DNA of 18,963 nt from NCBI GenBank assembly GCA_002469605.1, contig DKMV01000379.1, positions 462 to 19,424 on the forward strand, given 5' to 3'. Each line of letters begins with the position of its first letter. Within the stretch, counting starts at the first letter, position 1. The notes under the pieces were generated by a model. It saw only the letters and a program-made list of their open reading frames with translations. It ran no database searches and had not been told where the DNA came from. The DNA comes from Leclercia sp. UBA7405. GTDB lineage: Bacteria; Pseudomonadota; Gammaproteobacteria; Enterobacterales; Enterobacteriaceae. The translations under genes and the position numbers were made by a program. Positions 1 to 7,065 of the stretch are shown here, piece by piece.

Positions 1-473
1 TCTTCAATACCCACCGCTTTACCGTCGGAGATGATATAGGCCAGGCCACGCACAATCTGCATGGTGGCCAGGGTGGTGATCAGGGCGTTGATCTTGAGCC
101 GCGCAATGACGAAGCCGTTGACCAGCCCGCTGAGCACCCCCAGCATCAGCCCGGCAAAGACGCCAATCCACAGGCTCTCGGTCATATTGATGACCACCGC
201 GGTAGTGACCCCCGCGCAGGCGATAACGGAGGCGACCGACAGGTCGAAATCACCTGAGGCGAGGCAGAACAGCATACCGCAGGCGACCATGCCGGACATG
301 GAGATCGCCAGCCCCAGCCCCTTCATGTTGATAAAGGTGGCGAAGTTGGGTACGAAGATGGCGCAGCCAATGAACAGCACGGCGAAGACCACCAGCATGC
401 CGTATTGATCCCAGATGCGCCCGAAGCTGAAGGCCGATTTCGGCGCTCCGGAAGTAGTGACAGAGGACATCAT
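1..473 (-). CDS. araH: L-arabinose ABC transporter permease AraH (partial, 5' portion)
   Basis: Inner-membrane permease subunit of the AraFGH high-affinity L-arabinose importer. Only about 157 N-terminal residues lie in the window; the gene continues past the left edge. The translation opens MMSSVTTSG and then reads through hydrophobic segments (LVVFAVLFIGCAIF, GVTTAVVINM) that match E. coli AraH almost residue for residue as I recall it. It belongs to the BPD_transp_2 permease family used by ribose and arabinose importers. The start is the first of two adjacent ATGs, preceded by TAAGGAGAAT, a good ribosome binding site. It begins 11 bp after the araG stop, so it is the third gene of the araFGH operon and is co-transcribed from upstream of araF. 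Identification is secure; completeness cannot be judged. Confidence 0.95.
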   Translation of the reverse strand, partial: MMSSVTTSGAPKSAFSFGRIWDQYGMLVVFAVLFIGCAIFVPNFATFINMKGLGLAISMSGMVACGMLFCLASGDFDLSVASVIACAGVTTAVVINMTESLWIGVFAGLMLGVLSGLVNGFVIARLKINALITTLATMQIVRGLAYIISDGKAVGIE

Positions 474-484
474 ATTCTCCTTAA

Positions 485-1999
485 TCAGGCGACGGCCTGG
501 CTGACTTTAGGCATGGCAAGGCTTAGCGCCTGCTGTTCATTCGCCTGTTCATGAAGTAATTCCCCGGCGATTTCGCCCTCGCGCATCACCAGGATACGGT
601 CGGCGACCCCCAGGACTTCCGGCAGATCGCTGGAGGCAAAGAGCACCGCCACCCCGCGCTTTGCCAGCGCATAGATAACGTTGTAGATCTCATGCCTGGC
701 GCCCACGTCGATGCCGCGTGTCGGCTCGTCGAGCAAAATCACCTTCATCTCTTCCGACAGCCAGCGTCCCAGAATGGCTTTCTGCTGGTTGCCGCCGGAG
801 AGGTTCATAATCAGCTGTTCGGCCCCCGGGGTTTTGATATTCAGCGAGCGGATATGGTGATCGGCATTGCTCACCTCCCAGGTATCGTTGATCAGGCAGC
901 CGGCGCGGATGGTTTTACGCCGGGCGGAGATATTAATGTTATCCCGCACCGAGTGAACCGGGATAATCCCCTCGGCTTTCCGGTCTTCCGGGCAGAGCAT
1001 CATCCCCGCGCGGATGGCGTGGGCCGGTTTCTGAATGTCCACCGGCTGGCCGTCGATAAAGACCTGCCCGCCGGTAATACGCGTGCCGCCAAACAGCCCT
1101 TTCATTAATTCACTGCGCCCTGCTCCCACCAGACCAAAGAGGCCGACGATTTCGCCGCTGCGCACGGTCAGGCTGATCGGGTGACGCACGCCGGGTGCTT
1201 TAACCTGCTCCAGGCGCAGCAGCTCGCCGCCGTACTGGCGCGGCTCCCATTTATAGATGTCCCCCAGATCGCGTCCCACCATCGCCTGTACCAGTTGGTC
1301 GTGGTTGACCTGCTGCATATCGGAAAAGGTGCGCACGTAGCGGCCATCTTTAAAGACGGTGATGGCATCGCTGAGGGCGAAGATCTCCTCCATACGGTGG
1401 GAGACATATAAAATGACGCGCCCCTCTTTGCGCAGCTCGCGGATAACGCGAAACAGATTGTCGATTTCACGCGCGGAGAGCGAGCTGGTAGGTTCGTCGA
1501 AGGCGATCACTTTGGCATTGCGCGCCAGCGCCTTGGCGATCTCCACCATCTGCCACTGGCCGAGGGAGAGATACTTGAGCGGCGTCTGCGGGTCGATATC
1601 CAGCCCCAGATGTTTCAGCTGTAGACCCGCTTCGTAGTTAAGGAGTGAACGATTAACAAAGCCGCCTTTGTGCGGCAGCTGGCCAAGATAGATGTTTTCC
1701 GCGACGGTCATCTCCGGCACCAGGTGCAGCTCCTGATAGATAATGGCCACGCCGGCGTTCAGCGCGGCGGTGGTATCGGCGAAGGTCACCTCCTCACCTT
1801 TCAGAGCCAGGGTGCCGGTGGTCGGGGCGTAGTTGCCGCTGAGGATCTTCAGCAGCGTCGATTTTCCGGCGCCGTTCTCCCCCATCAGGGCATGCACCTG
1901 GCCGGCATAGCAGTCAAAGCTGATGTCGGTCAGGGCGTTTACGCCCGGAAAGGTTTTGCCGATGCCGCGAAACGAGAGCCAGGGAACAGACTGTTGCAT
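485..1999 (-). CDS. araG: L-arabinose ABC transporter ATP-binding protein AraG
   Basis: Cytoplasmic ATPase that powers arabinose import, 504 residues, the same length as E. coli AraG. It has two fused nucleotide-binding domains, typical of monosaccharide importers. Domain 1 has Walker A GENGAGKS at residues 40-47, a signature-like LSLGQWQ at about 144-150, and Walker B AFDEP ending at 170. Domain 2 has a degenerate P-loop GLVGAGRS (289-296), signature LSGGNQQ (400-406) and Walker B LLDEP (422-426). The reading frame stays open for 19 more codons upstream. [10 protein letters not shown] is chosen because it matches the known N-terminus and has CTGGAG placed before it. It follows araF after a 68-bp gap holding a stem-loop and precedes araH by 11 bp. 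Confidence 0.97.
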   Translation of the reverse strand: MQQSVPWLSFRGIGKTFPGVNALTDISFDCYAGQVHALMGENGAGKSTLLKILSGNYAPTTGTLALKGEEVTFADTTAALNAGVAIIYQELHLVPEMTVAENIYLGQLPHKGGFVNRSLLNYEAGLQLKHLGLDIDPQTPLKYLSLGQWQMVEIAKALARNAKVIAFDEPTSSLSAREIDNLFRVIRELRKEGRVILYVSHRMEEIFALSDAITVFKDGRYVRTFSDMQQVNHDQLVQAMVGRDLGDIYKWEPRQYGGELLRLEQVKAPGVRHPISLTVRSGEIVGLFGLVGAGRSELMKGLFGGTRITGGQVFIDGQPVDIQKPAHAIRAGMMLCPEDRKAEGIIPVHSVRDNINISARRKTIRAGCLINDTWEVSNADHHIRSLNIKTPGAEQLIMNLSGGNQQKAILGRWLSEEMKVILLDEPTRGIDVGARHEIYNVIYALAKRGVAVLFASSDLPEVLGVADRILVMREGEIAGELLHEQANEQQALSLAMPKVSQAVA

Positions 2000-2030
2000 A
2001 ACGTCTCCAGGAATGAGTAGTGAACGTCTG

Positions 2031-2052
2031 GCCCTCTGCGACGGCGGAGGGC
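2031..2052 (-). repeat. Stem-loop between araF and araG
   Basis: The arms GCCCTC and GAGGGC are perfectly complementary over 6 bp with a 10-nt loop, in the 68-bp gap after the araF stop. No T-run follows, so it is not a standard terminator. Binding-protein genes are often expressed far above their membrane partners. A 3' stem-loop that protects the araF message from exonucleases or causes partial termination would fit, but that role is inferred. Confidence 0.5.
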
Positions 2053-2067
2053 GCAATCACAGGTTAC

Positions 2068-3057
2068 TTATTTACCGCCCAGTCCTTTTTTCTCCAGCTC
2101 GGCCTTAAAGTTATCCCGGGTGATCAGCACAACGTCGGTCACTTCGGTGAACTTCGCCGGCTCGGTACCTTTGGTCACCCAGTTGTAGAGCATTTCGCTG
2201 GATTTATAGCCGTGCACGTCCGGGCTTGGCAGCAGGGAACCGTAGAAGCCGGTCGCCTGGGCTTTGGAGAGCTCGCTCACCGCGTCCACGCCGTTGATGC
2301 CGATGCCGATGACGTCAGCCGCCTTAAAGCCCTGCCCTTCGGTGGCGCGCACGCCGCCCAGCACGGTGTTGTCGTTCATGCCGAGCACCAGCCAGTGTTT
2401 CACTTCCGGGTGCTGAACCAGCATGGAGTTTGCGGCATCAAAGGCCCCCGGGATATCGTTGGATTTGGTGGGTACTTTATAGATCTGTTTTTCGGGGAAG
2501 CCGGCGGCTTTCAGGGCGTCCATGGAGCCGGTGGTGCGGCGGCGGGCCGTATCCAGCTCGTCGGCGGTGATCGCCATCACGCCGGTCTCTTTCACATCCC
2601 AGCCGCGTTTTTGCATCTCTTTATAGAGCTCCTGGCCCTGACGCTCGCCAATTTTGGTGGCGGCCATCATCACCAGCGGAACGGTGTCCATTGGCTTGCC
2701 TTTGGCGTTAACGAACTGGTCATCCACCGCGATCACCTTCATGTCGTAACCGCGCGCCTTCGCCATAATGGCCGAGCCCAGCTTCGGATCCGGCGTACAG
2801 ATAACAAAGCCTTTGGCGCCGCTGGCGGCCAGGCTATCGATGGCGTTCAGAGTTTTTTCGCCATCGGGAACGGCAATTTTAATGACTTCAAACCCGAGAT
2901 CTTTCCCGGCTTTATCAGCAAATTTCCACTCTGTCTGGAACCAGGGCTCTTCCGGCTGTTTTACCAGAAAACCGAGCTTCAGGTTCTCCGCCATAGCGGA
3001 TTGTGACATAACGGCAGCCAGACCAATGGCCGCCAGCGCTTTAGTAAATTTGTGCAT
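2068..3057 (-). CDS. araF: Periplasmic L-arabinose-binding protein AraF
   Basis: Periplasmic receptor that captures L-arabinose and delivers it to the AraG/AraH membrane complex. It is 329 residues, the same as E. coli AraF. The N-terminus is a Sec signal peptide: a basic start MHKFTK, then a hydrophobic core, with likely cleavage after AMA at residue 23 before ENLKLGF. The mature part is a type I sugar-binding fold (Peripla_BP_1/4), with typical segments such as KQPEEPWFQTEW near the N-terminus, IAVDDQFVN, and GMNDNTVLGG in the second half. The ATG at 3057 is the only sensible start and has a GGAG-type site (CTGGAGTTTACC) upstream. It is the first gene of araFGH, so the operon promoter lies in 3058-3371. 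Confidence 0.97.
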   Translation of the reverse strand: MHKFTKALAAIGLAAVMSQSAMAENLKLGFLVKQPEEPWFQTEWKFADKAGKDLGFEVIKIAVPDGEKTLNAIDSLAASGAKGFVICTPDPKLGSAIMAKARGYDMKVIAVDDQFVNAKGKPMDTVPLVMMAATKIGERQGQELYKEMQKRGWDVKETGVMAITADELDTARRRTTGSMDALKAAGFPEKQIYKVPTKSNDIPGAFDAANSMLVQHPEVKHWLVLGMNDNTVLGGVRATEGQGFKAADVIGIGINGVDAVSELSKAQATGFYGSLLPSPDVHGYKSSEMLYNWVTKGTEPAKFTEVTDVVLITRDNFKAELEKKGLGGK

Positions 3058-3371
3058 GGTAAACTCCAGCTTTAGCGTTCTTTTCTGTAGGGAAAATTAT
3101 TTCGATTTAATTTTATCGGACGTAAAACAAGGCATTAGCGCAAAACACGAAAAAGGCCGTTTGCTTAAGATAGTTTTAGCGGGAAATTAATCATCCATAA
3201 GAGAGCGCCATCACACCGCAGAATTACAGTAACTGCGTACATAAATTCAGCGGAAAATGACATATCGGCAGGACGTATTGTCAGACAAATCGAAAGGGGG
3301 TGAGCAGGATATTCCATAAGTTCAGCCAGGATATCCCTGTGGGTCGGGCGCCGTCGCGCCCGACAGGAAAA
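3058..3371 (-). promoter_or_regulatory. araFGH upstream region with candidate CRP and AraC sites
   Basis: This 314-bp gap separates araF from the DJ-1-family gene and holds no convincing gene. Reading toward araF, TGTGATGGCGCTCTCT (3200-3215) has a perfect left half of a CRP site and a poor right half. TCCATA at 3194-3199 on the plus strand is the conserved end of an AraC half site; the surrounding 17-mer (3183-3199) matches the araI1 half site at about 10 of 17 positions. A TAAAAT -10-like hexamer lies nearer araF without a good -35, as expected for activator-dependent transcription. E. coli araFGH is controlled by AraC and CRP, so the assignment fits; exact sites are tentative. Confidence 0.45.
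3343..3364. repeat. 8-bp perfect stem-loop after the DJ-1-family gene
   Basis: GTCGGGCG and CGCCCGAC form a perfect 8-bp stem with a 6-nt loop, starting 7 bp beyond the stop codon of the DJ-1-family gene. Neither side carries a T-run, so it is not an obvious intrinsic terminator. It may be a REP-like unit or an mRNA 3'-end structure for the minus-strand gene. Confidence 0.45.
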
Positions 3372-3929
3372 TTACCAGGCGTAATAGATGTGATCGGCGT
3401 GCTCCCGTACCGGCGCCTCGTCTTTCAGTAAGCGCGCGGCCAGGGTCAATGCGAAATCGAAGGCATGGCCTAAACCTTTACCGCTGAGCAGGTTGCCATC
3501 CTCCACCACCGGGGCATCCACGTATTCCCCATCCTGCACCTCCTGCCAGAGGTCGCCGGAGCAGACATAGCGGCGCCCCTTCAGCAGGCCATTGCCGCCC
3601 AGCACGCGCGCCGCCGCCGAGCAGATCGGGCAGATGTACTTCCCGGCCTCGTCATGGGCGGCGACAAAACGCACCACCCCAGCGCTGGCGGCCAGGTTGA
3701 CGCTCCCCTGGGGCCCGCCGGGTAAAACTATCGCGTCGAACAGCACGTCGCGCCTTTCATTCAGGGTGCTGTCGGCCACCATGGGAATATCGTGATAGCT
3801 CACCACCGCGCGCGTATCGGCGCAGGCCAGGGTTTCAACCTCAATGTTCATCCGGCGCAGGATATCAATGGTGATAATGGCTTCCGCCTCTTCAAAACCC
3901 GGAGCCAGCAGAACGGCAACTTTTGCCAT
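3372..3929 (-). CDS. DJ-1/PfpI (YajL-like) family protein
   Basis: A 185-residue cytoplasmic protein of the DJ-1/PfpI superfamily, closest in pattern to the DJ-1/YajL branch. Family hallmarks are all visible. PGFEEAEAI near the N-terminus contains the conserved acidic residue (Glu16, equivalent to human DJ-1 Glu18). VLPGG is at about 68-72. The nucleophile elbow PICSAA places the reactive cysteine at Cys103. A late GKGLGHAFDFAL segment also matches the family. Proteins of this group have been described as redox sensors, chaperones, glyoxalases or, controversially, protein deglycases, so the reaction here is not assigned. An in-frame extension of 14 codons exists, but MAKVAVLLAP is preferred because it starts at the first beta strand and has TGAGGAAA upstream. 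It stands alone between araF and ftnB, where E. coli K-12 has no such gene as I recall. Confidence 0.88.
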   Translation of the reverse strand: MAKVAVLLAPGFEEAEAIITIDILRRMNIEVETLACADTRAVVSYHDIPMVADSTLNERRDVLFDAIVLPGGPQGSVNLAASAGVVRFVAAHDEAGKYICPICSAAARVLGGNGLLKGRRYVCSGDLWQEVQDGEYVDAPVVEDGNLLSGKGLGHAFDFALTLAARLLKDEAPVREHADHIYYAW

Positions 3930-4450
3930 GGTCAATTTCCTCAGGAAAGATAAACAATGTTTCATTTTCACACTTTGCCTGACGATAAACTTTCTGTCGG
4001 ATCACAGAACGTAAAGCTGATTAAAATTCGAACACAGATCATTCTTTATTGAACGTGCGAAATAGTTAAGCTTGCCGGTGATGGAAATAGCTAATAATCG
4101 CCTATTCTTAGTTTTAACGGTTGAGATCATTTTTGCCTGCTGAGTCAGTAACCGAAACAGGATTACTATCCCGTGCAGTTTAATTTTCACACAACACCAT
4201 AAATAACATGCAGTTACTTTGTTTCATTCGAAAAAACCGTGGCCTGTATTCGTATATTCCAGCCGTAATGAATAATAAGGATATATTCATAAGAAAAATC
4301 TTATAGATCGCGCCTTGCTATTATTATTTATGTTTGTTCTATTAATTGAATACGTTGCCAAAGACAAACTGGAAAAAGCATCTATATTTTACAGATAGCT
4401 CCCTGCAAGTGGAGTCTCCAGGTTATGAACCCAAATAAAAGGAAATTATT
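3930..4450. promoter_or_regulatory. AT-rich divergent region between the DJ-1-family gene and ftnB
   Basis: This 521-bp stretch is markedly AT-rich and separates two divergently transcribed genes. No convincing gene is present; a 62-codon minus-strand frame at 4002-4190 lacks family resemblance or a clear ribosome site. Visible signals are an 18-bp dyad TTCTGT-N6-ACAGAA (3992-4009) about 60 bp upstream of the DJ-1-family start, a small ATAAGA/TCTTAT inverted repeat (4289-4304), and the ftnB promoter described separately. The composition would suit H-NS binding, but that is inference. Confidence 0.5.
4361..4388 (+). promoter_or_regulatory. Candidate sigma-70 promoter of ftnB
   Basis: AAGACA (4361-4366, 4 of 6 to the -35 consensus) and TATATT (4383-4388, 5 of 6 to the -10) are 16 bp apart. 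Transcription would start near 4395 and give a leader of about 56 nt before the ftnB ATG. The call rests on hexamers only. Confidence 0.4.
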
Positions 4451-4954
4451 ATGGCTGTCTCCGGTATGATGCAAAAACTCAACACCCAGATGAATCTTGA
4501 GTATTACGCATCAAATTTGTATCTGCATCTGAGTGAATGGTGTTCAGATAACAGCCTGAATGGTACGGCGACCTTTCTGCGATCCCAGGCGCAGAGCAAC
4601 GTCACGCTGATGATGCGCGTGTTTGATTACATGAAGCAGTCAGGCGCCATGCCGGTTCTTGAGGCAATTGATGTATCTGACGAAGATTATTCCACGCTGG
4701 AGTCGCTGCTTCAGCGTACCCTGGAAGAGTATGAGCAACGCTGCCATACCCTGGGCGAATTAACCCAGGCGGCAAAAGTCATGAAAGATACCACCACCCT
4801 CACCTTCCTGCAGGAAATTGAAAAAGAGCAGCAGCAGGACGGCGTACTGCTTAAGACCGTGCTGGATGAGGTGCGTTTTGCCCGCCGTGCCGGTCTGGGA
4901 CTGGAACAGACCGACCGCCATCTGCTGAATCTGGTGAGCTGCCAGTCGCATTAA
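4451..4954 (+). CDS. ftnB: Ferritin-like protein FtnB
   Basis: A 167-residue, all-helical ferritin-like protein, the same length as I recall for E. coli FtnB (YecI) and similar throughout ([41 protein letters not shown]). Compared with FtnA in this same window, Glu17, Tyr24 and the Glu126-Gln127 pair are kept. The FtnA iron ligands Glu50 and His53 are replaced by Asn50 and Leu53, and Glu129/Glu130 by Gln129/Asp130. The classical di-iron ferroxidase centre therefore looks incomplete, as is known for FtnB proteins. In Salmonella FtnB has been linked to repair of iron-sulphur clusters and oxidative stress. The start has AAAGGAAATT directly upstream. The gene is monocistronic, ending at a strong terminator 17 bp downstream. 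Confidence 0.95.
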   Translation: MAVSGMMQKLNTQMNLEYYASNLYLHLSEWCSDNSLNGTATFLRSQAQSNVTLMMRVFDYMKQSGAMPVLEAIDVSDEDYSTLESLLQRTLEEYEQRCHTLGELTQAAKVMKDTTTLTFLQEIEKEQQQDGVLLKTVLDEVRFARRAGLGLEQTDRHLLNLVSCQSH

Positions 4955-4970
4955 TCCTCGCAGTAAGTCT

Positions 4971-4994
4971 AACCCGGCACGCGCCGGGTTTTTT
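4971..4994 (+). terminator. Intrinsic terminator of ftnB
   Basis: AACCCGGC and GCCGGGTT pair perfectly over 8 bp with a 4-nt ACGC loop, and the stem runs into a T6 tract. It begins 17 bp after the ftnB stop codon. Confidence 0.9.
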
Positions 4995-5122
4995 ATGTTA
5001 CCAGTTCGTTACTAACCCCTTGTTTTGGCGAAATTTTAACAAACCCGATCTGGATCGCACCCAATAACCACACAACCTGTAATGATTTGCTGAATATTTT
5101 GCAAACATTAATGAGGACGTGC

Positions 5123-6466
5123 ATGGTTACCCTGGAATTTGTTGTCATTATTCTCTGCCTGCTGGTTGGCACCCGGTTCGGTGGGATGGGGCTTGGCCTG
5201 ATAAGCGGGATTGGGCTGTTTATACTCTGCTTTGTATTTGGCTTACAGCCCGGCAAACCGCCGGTGGATGTGATGCTCACCATCCTGGCGGTTATCGGCT
5301 GCGCGGCCACCCTGCAGACCGCCGGTGGGCTGAACGTGATGATGCAGTTTGCCGAGCGTCTGTTACGCCGGCATCCGCAGCACATTACCCTGCTGGCCCC
5401 CTTCACCACCTGGATGCTCACCTTTTTGTGCGGCACTGGCCATGTGGTCTACACCATGTTTCCCATTATTGCGGATATAGCGCTGAAAAAAGGGATCCGT
5501 CCGGAGCGCCCTATGGCGGTGGCCTCCGTGGCCTCGCAGATGGCGATCACCGCCTCGCCGGTCTCGGTGGCGGTGGTGTCGCTGGTCTCTATTCTTGCTG
5601 CCCGCCACGGTATCGGCCAGGGGTTTGGTATCCTGCAAATTCTGGCCGTCTCGGTACCCGCCTCCCTGTGTGGCGTAATGGTTGCCGCGATCTGGAGTCT
5701 GAAGCGCGGGAAGGATCTGGCAGATGATGAAGCCTTTCAAAAAAAGCTTGAGGACCCGGAGCAGCGCCAGTTTATCTACGGCAGCACCGAGACCTTACTG
5801 AATCAACGTTTTCCGAAAGAGGCTTACTGGTCCACCGGCATCTTTTTCGCCGGCATCGCCCTAGTGGTACTGCTGGGCGCCCTGCCGGATCTGCGCCCGG
5901 CCTTTGAGGTGAAAGGCAAATTGATGCCGCTCTCCATGAATCTGGTGATCCAGATGATGATGCTGATCGCCGGCGCGGTGATGCTGATGGCCTGTAAAGT
6001 TAACCCGGCGGCCATCTCGGGCGGGGCGGTATTTAAGGCCGGCATGGTGGCGATCTTCTCGGTCTTTGGCGTGGCCTGGATGAGCGATACCTTTTTTCAG
6101 GCGCATCTGGAAGAGCTGAAAATGGCGCTGGAAGGGGTGGTCAAAAGTCATCCCTGGACCTATGCCATCGTGCTGTTCCTGGTGTCAAAGCTGGTGAACA
6201 GCCAGGCCGCGGCGCTTACCGCCGTCGCCCCCATGGGGCTGATGCTGGGCATAGAGCCGAAGATGCTGATCGCCTTTTTCCCGGCCTCGTACGGTTATTT
6301 TGTCCTGCCCACCTACCCAAGCGATCTGGCCTGCATTGGTTTTGACCGTTCGGGCACTACGCGGATTGGCAAATTCATCATCAACCACAGTTTTATCGTG
6401 CCGGGGCTGATTGGGGTAAGCTGCGCCTGTGCGGCGAGCTATCTTCTGGTGCAGACGCTGTTTTGA
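5123..6466 (+). CDS. DcuA/DcuB-family C4-dicarboxylate transporter
   Basis: Inner-membrane carrier of 447 residues, mostly hydrophobic with roughly ten or more membrane segments. It closely follows E. coli DcuB and DcuA. Shared segments include LQPGKPPVDVML near residues 41-52, CGTGHVVYT, IRPERPMA, ASPVSVAVVSLVS, the loop motif YGSTETLL, LVSKLVNSQAAAL, and near the C-terminus LPTYPSDLA, FDRSGTT and INHSF. DcuA/DcuB carriers exchange fumarate, malate or aspartate for succinate, mainly under anaerobic conditions. Two earlier in-frame ATGs exist (5087, 5111), but MVTLEF at 5123 has TGAGGACGTGC upstream and matches the family N-terminus. No fumarase, aspartase or Dcu sensor gene is adjacent, so it acts alone. 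It appears to be an additional paralogue not found here in E. coli K-12; the exact substrate is unknown. Confidence 0.9.
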   Translation: MVTLEFVVIILCLLVGTRFGGMGLGLISGIGLFILCFVFGLQPGKPPVDVMLTILAVIGCAATLQTAGGLNVMMQFAERLLRRHPQHITLLAPFTTWMLTFLCGTGHVVYTMFPIIADIALKKGIRPERPMAVASVASQMAITASPVSVAVVSLVSILAARHGIGQGFGILQILAVSVPASLCGVMVAAIWSLKRGKDLADDEAFQKKLEDPEQRQFIYGSTETLLNQRFPKEAYWSTGIFFAGIALVVLLGALPDLRPAFEVKGKLMPLSMNLVIQMMMLIAGAVMLMACKVNPAAISGGAVFKAGMVAIFSVFGVAWMSDTFFQAHLEELKMALEGVVKSHPWTYAIVLFLVSKLVNSQAAALTAVAPMGLMLGIEPKMLIAFFPASYGYFVLPTYPSDLACIGFDRSGTTRIGKFIINHSFIVPGLIGVSCACAASYLLVQTLF

Positions 6467-6476
6467 TCTTCACGCC

Positions 6477-6498
6477 GGGCGGCAGTCAGCCGCCCTTT
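6477..6498 (+). terminator. Probable terminator after the Dcu-family gene
   Basis: GGGCGGC and GCCGCCC form a perfect 7-bp stem with a 5-nt loop, followed only by TTT. It lies 10 bp after the carrier's stop codon and could also end yecJ transcription from the other side. The short T-run makes it a weak terminator on the plus strand. Confidence 0.6.
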
Positions 6499-6546
6499 CG
6501 CGAAATCTTCACAAAACCATTTCTAAATTCAAAACATCGGTTTATT

Positions 6547-6798
6547 TTAGTGTGATTCGCTCTGCGGGGTGAACTTGAGTTCAATGAGCGCAATGGCTTT
6601 TTGAATGGCACGCAGGGTTACCGGGTCAGCCGCGGCAGGATGGCTGGTGAAATCGATGTTTTTCAGCTGGGTGGTCATCTTTTCACGCACTTCAACCGGC
6701 GCTATCACATCAATAACGTCCAGAATTTGTTTGATGACCAGCTGGCAGGCAACCACATCAGAGACCAGCTCCTGATCGGCACTCAGGTTTTGAGACAT
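6547..6798 (-). CDS. yecJ: YecJ, small conserved protein (DUF2766 family)
   Basis: An 83-residue protein of unknown function, nearly identical to E. coli YecJ as I recall it: [19 protein letters not shown] at the start, a central [30 protein letters not shown], and a PQSESH end. It is predicted soluble and helical with no signal peptide, membrane segment or catalytic motif. The start at 6798 has AAGGAGAAACCT upstream; a 12-codon upstream extension is not conserved. It lies just downstream of azuCR on the same strand, but the azuCR terminator intervenes, so it probably has its own promoter in 6799-6870. Confidence 0.9.
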   Translation of the reverse strand: MSQNLSADQELVSDVVACQLVIKQILDVIDVIAPVEVREKMTTQLKNIDFTSHPAAADPVTLRAIQKAIALIELKFTPQSESH

Positions 6799-6870
6799 AG
6801 GTTTCTCCTTATTGAAAGGCGGCCATAGTAGCAAAACTCCCGTCCGGAGACCTTACTGTTTTACGGCCAT

Positions 6871-6898
6871 AAAAAAACCTGCCGAAGCAGGTTTTTTT
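6871..6898 (-). terminator. Intrinsic terminator of the azuCR RNA
   Basis: CCTGC and GCAGG pair around a CGAA loop, flanked by A7 and T7 tracts that extend the stem and give a U-run on either strand. On the minus strand it comes directly after the azuC stop codon and would end the azuCR transcript. Confidence 0.9.
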
Positions 6899-7025
6899 AT
6901 CAGAACATCGCGCCAGGCGGGACGTCTTTGAAGGTTTTGCAGTAGGTTTCCCACATGCTCTTCAGGATTGCGCGCAGTTTCATCGGTTTGCTCCGGTTTT
7001 GTTTTATGCAGGTGTTTTTGTTGAC
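6872..7025 (-). ncRNA. azuCR: AzuCR dual-function RNA (small mRNA and regulatory RNA)
   Basis: The candidate transcript runs from about 7025, set by the promoter at 7032-7059, to the U-run of the terminator at 6872. This gives about 154 nt, close to the roughly 164 nt reported for E. coli AzuCR. In E. coli this RNA encodes the AzuC peptide and also base-pairs with other mRNAs (galE and cadA are the reported targets), with CRP repressing it. Here the peptide, the terminator and a CRP-like site inside the promoter are all preserved. Ends are inferred from promoter and terminator only, and base-pairing regions were not tested. Confidence 0.65.
6900..6983 (-). CDS. azuC: AzuC, 27-residue small protein
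   Basis: A very short gene of 27 codons plus stop, read as MKLRAILKSMWETYCKT then FKDVPPGAMF. As I recall, E. coli AzuC is 28 residues with the same frame of MKLR-ILKSM, YCKTFKDVPPG and MF; this one lacks the terminal Arg. The peptide is basic and amphipathic. E. coli AzuC is membrane-associated and reported to bind and stimulate aerobic glycerol-3-phosphate dehydrogenase GlpD. CCGGAGCAAACCG upstream supplies the ribosome site (GGAG 9 nt before ATG). The position beside yecJ is the same as in E. coli. The match over such a short protein, plus location and its own promoter and terminator, makes the call firm. Confidence 0.9.
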   Translation of the reverse strand: MKLRAILKSMWETYCKTFKDVPPGAMF

Positions 7026-7031
7026 GCGCTT

Positions 7032-7059
7032 ATAATATGACCGGCATCACAAAAATCAA
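7032..7059 (-). promoter_or_regulatory. Promoter of azuCR
   Basis: Reading the minus strand, TTGATT (7059-7054) and TATTAT (7037-7032) are spaced 16 bp, matching sigma-70 hexamers at about 4 of 6 and 5 of 6. Transcription would start near 7025. A CRP-like site (7036-7051) lies in the spacer and overlaps the -10, which suits repression by CRP. Confidence 0.6.
7036..7051. promoter_or_regulatory. CRP-like site 1, between the azuCR -35 and -10
   Basis: On the minus strand it reads TGTGA-TGCCGG-TCATA, 9 of 10 to the TGTGA-N6-TCACA core. Its place over the azuCR core promoter predicts steric repression when cAMP-CRP is bound, in agreement with CRP repression known for E. coli azuC. Confidence 0.6.
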
Positions 7060-7065
7060 TCGTTT

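Noticed and set aside
2000..2056. 19-codon N-terminal extension of araG
   Set aside because: It runs through the intercistronic stem-loop and is absent from the known AraG N-terminus; a good ribosome site precedes the internal ATG.
2020..3006. Long plus-strand open frame opposite araF
   Set aside because: It is the antisense shadow of araF; the product is His/Gly-rich with no family resemblance and no ribosome site.
3301..3335. AGGATAT direct repeats near the DJ-1-family gene 3' end
   Set aside because: Only 7 bases, two copies, no flanking element; likely chance.
4002..4190. 62-codon minus-strand frame in the DJ-1/ftnB gap
   Set aside because: AT-rich, no clear ribosome site, no recognisable family, and it overlaps probable regulatory sequence.
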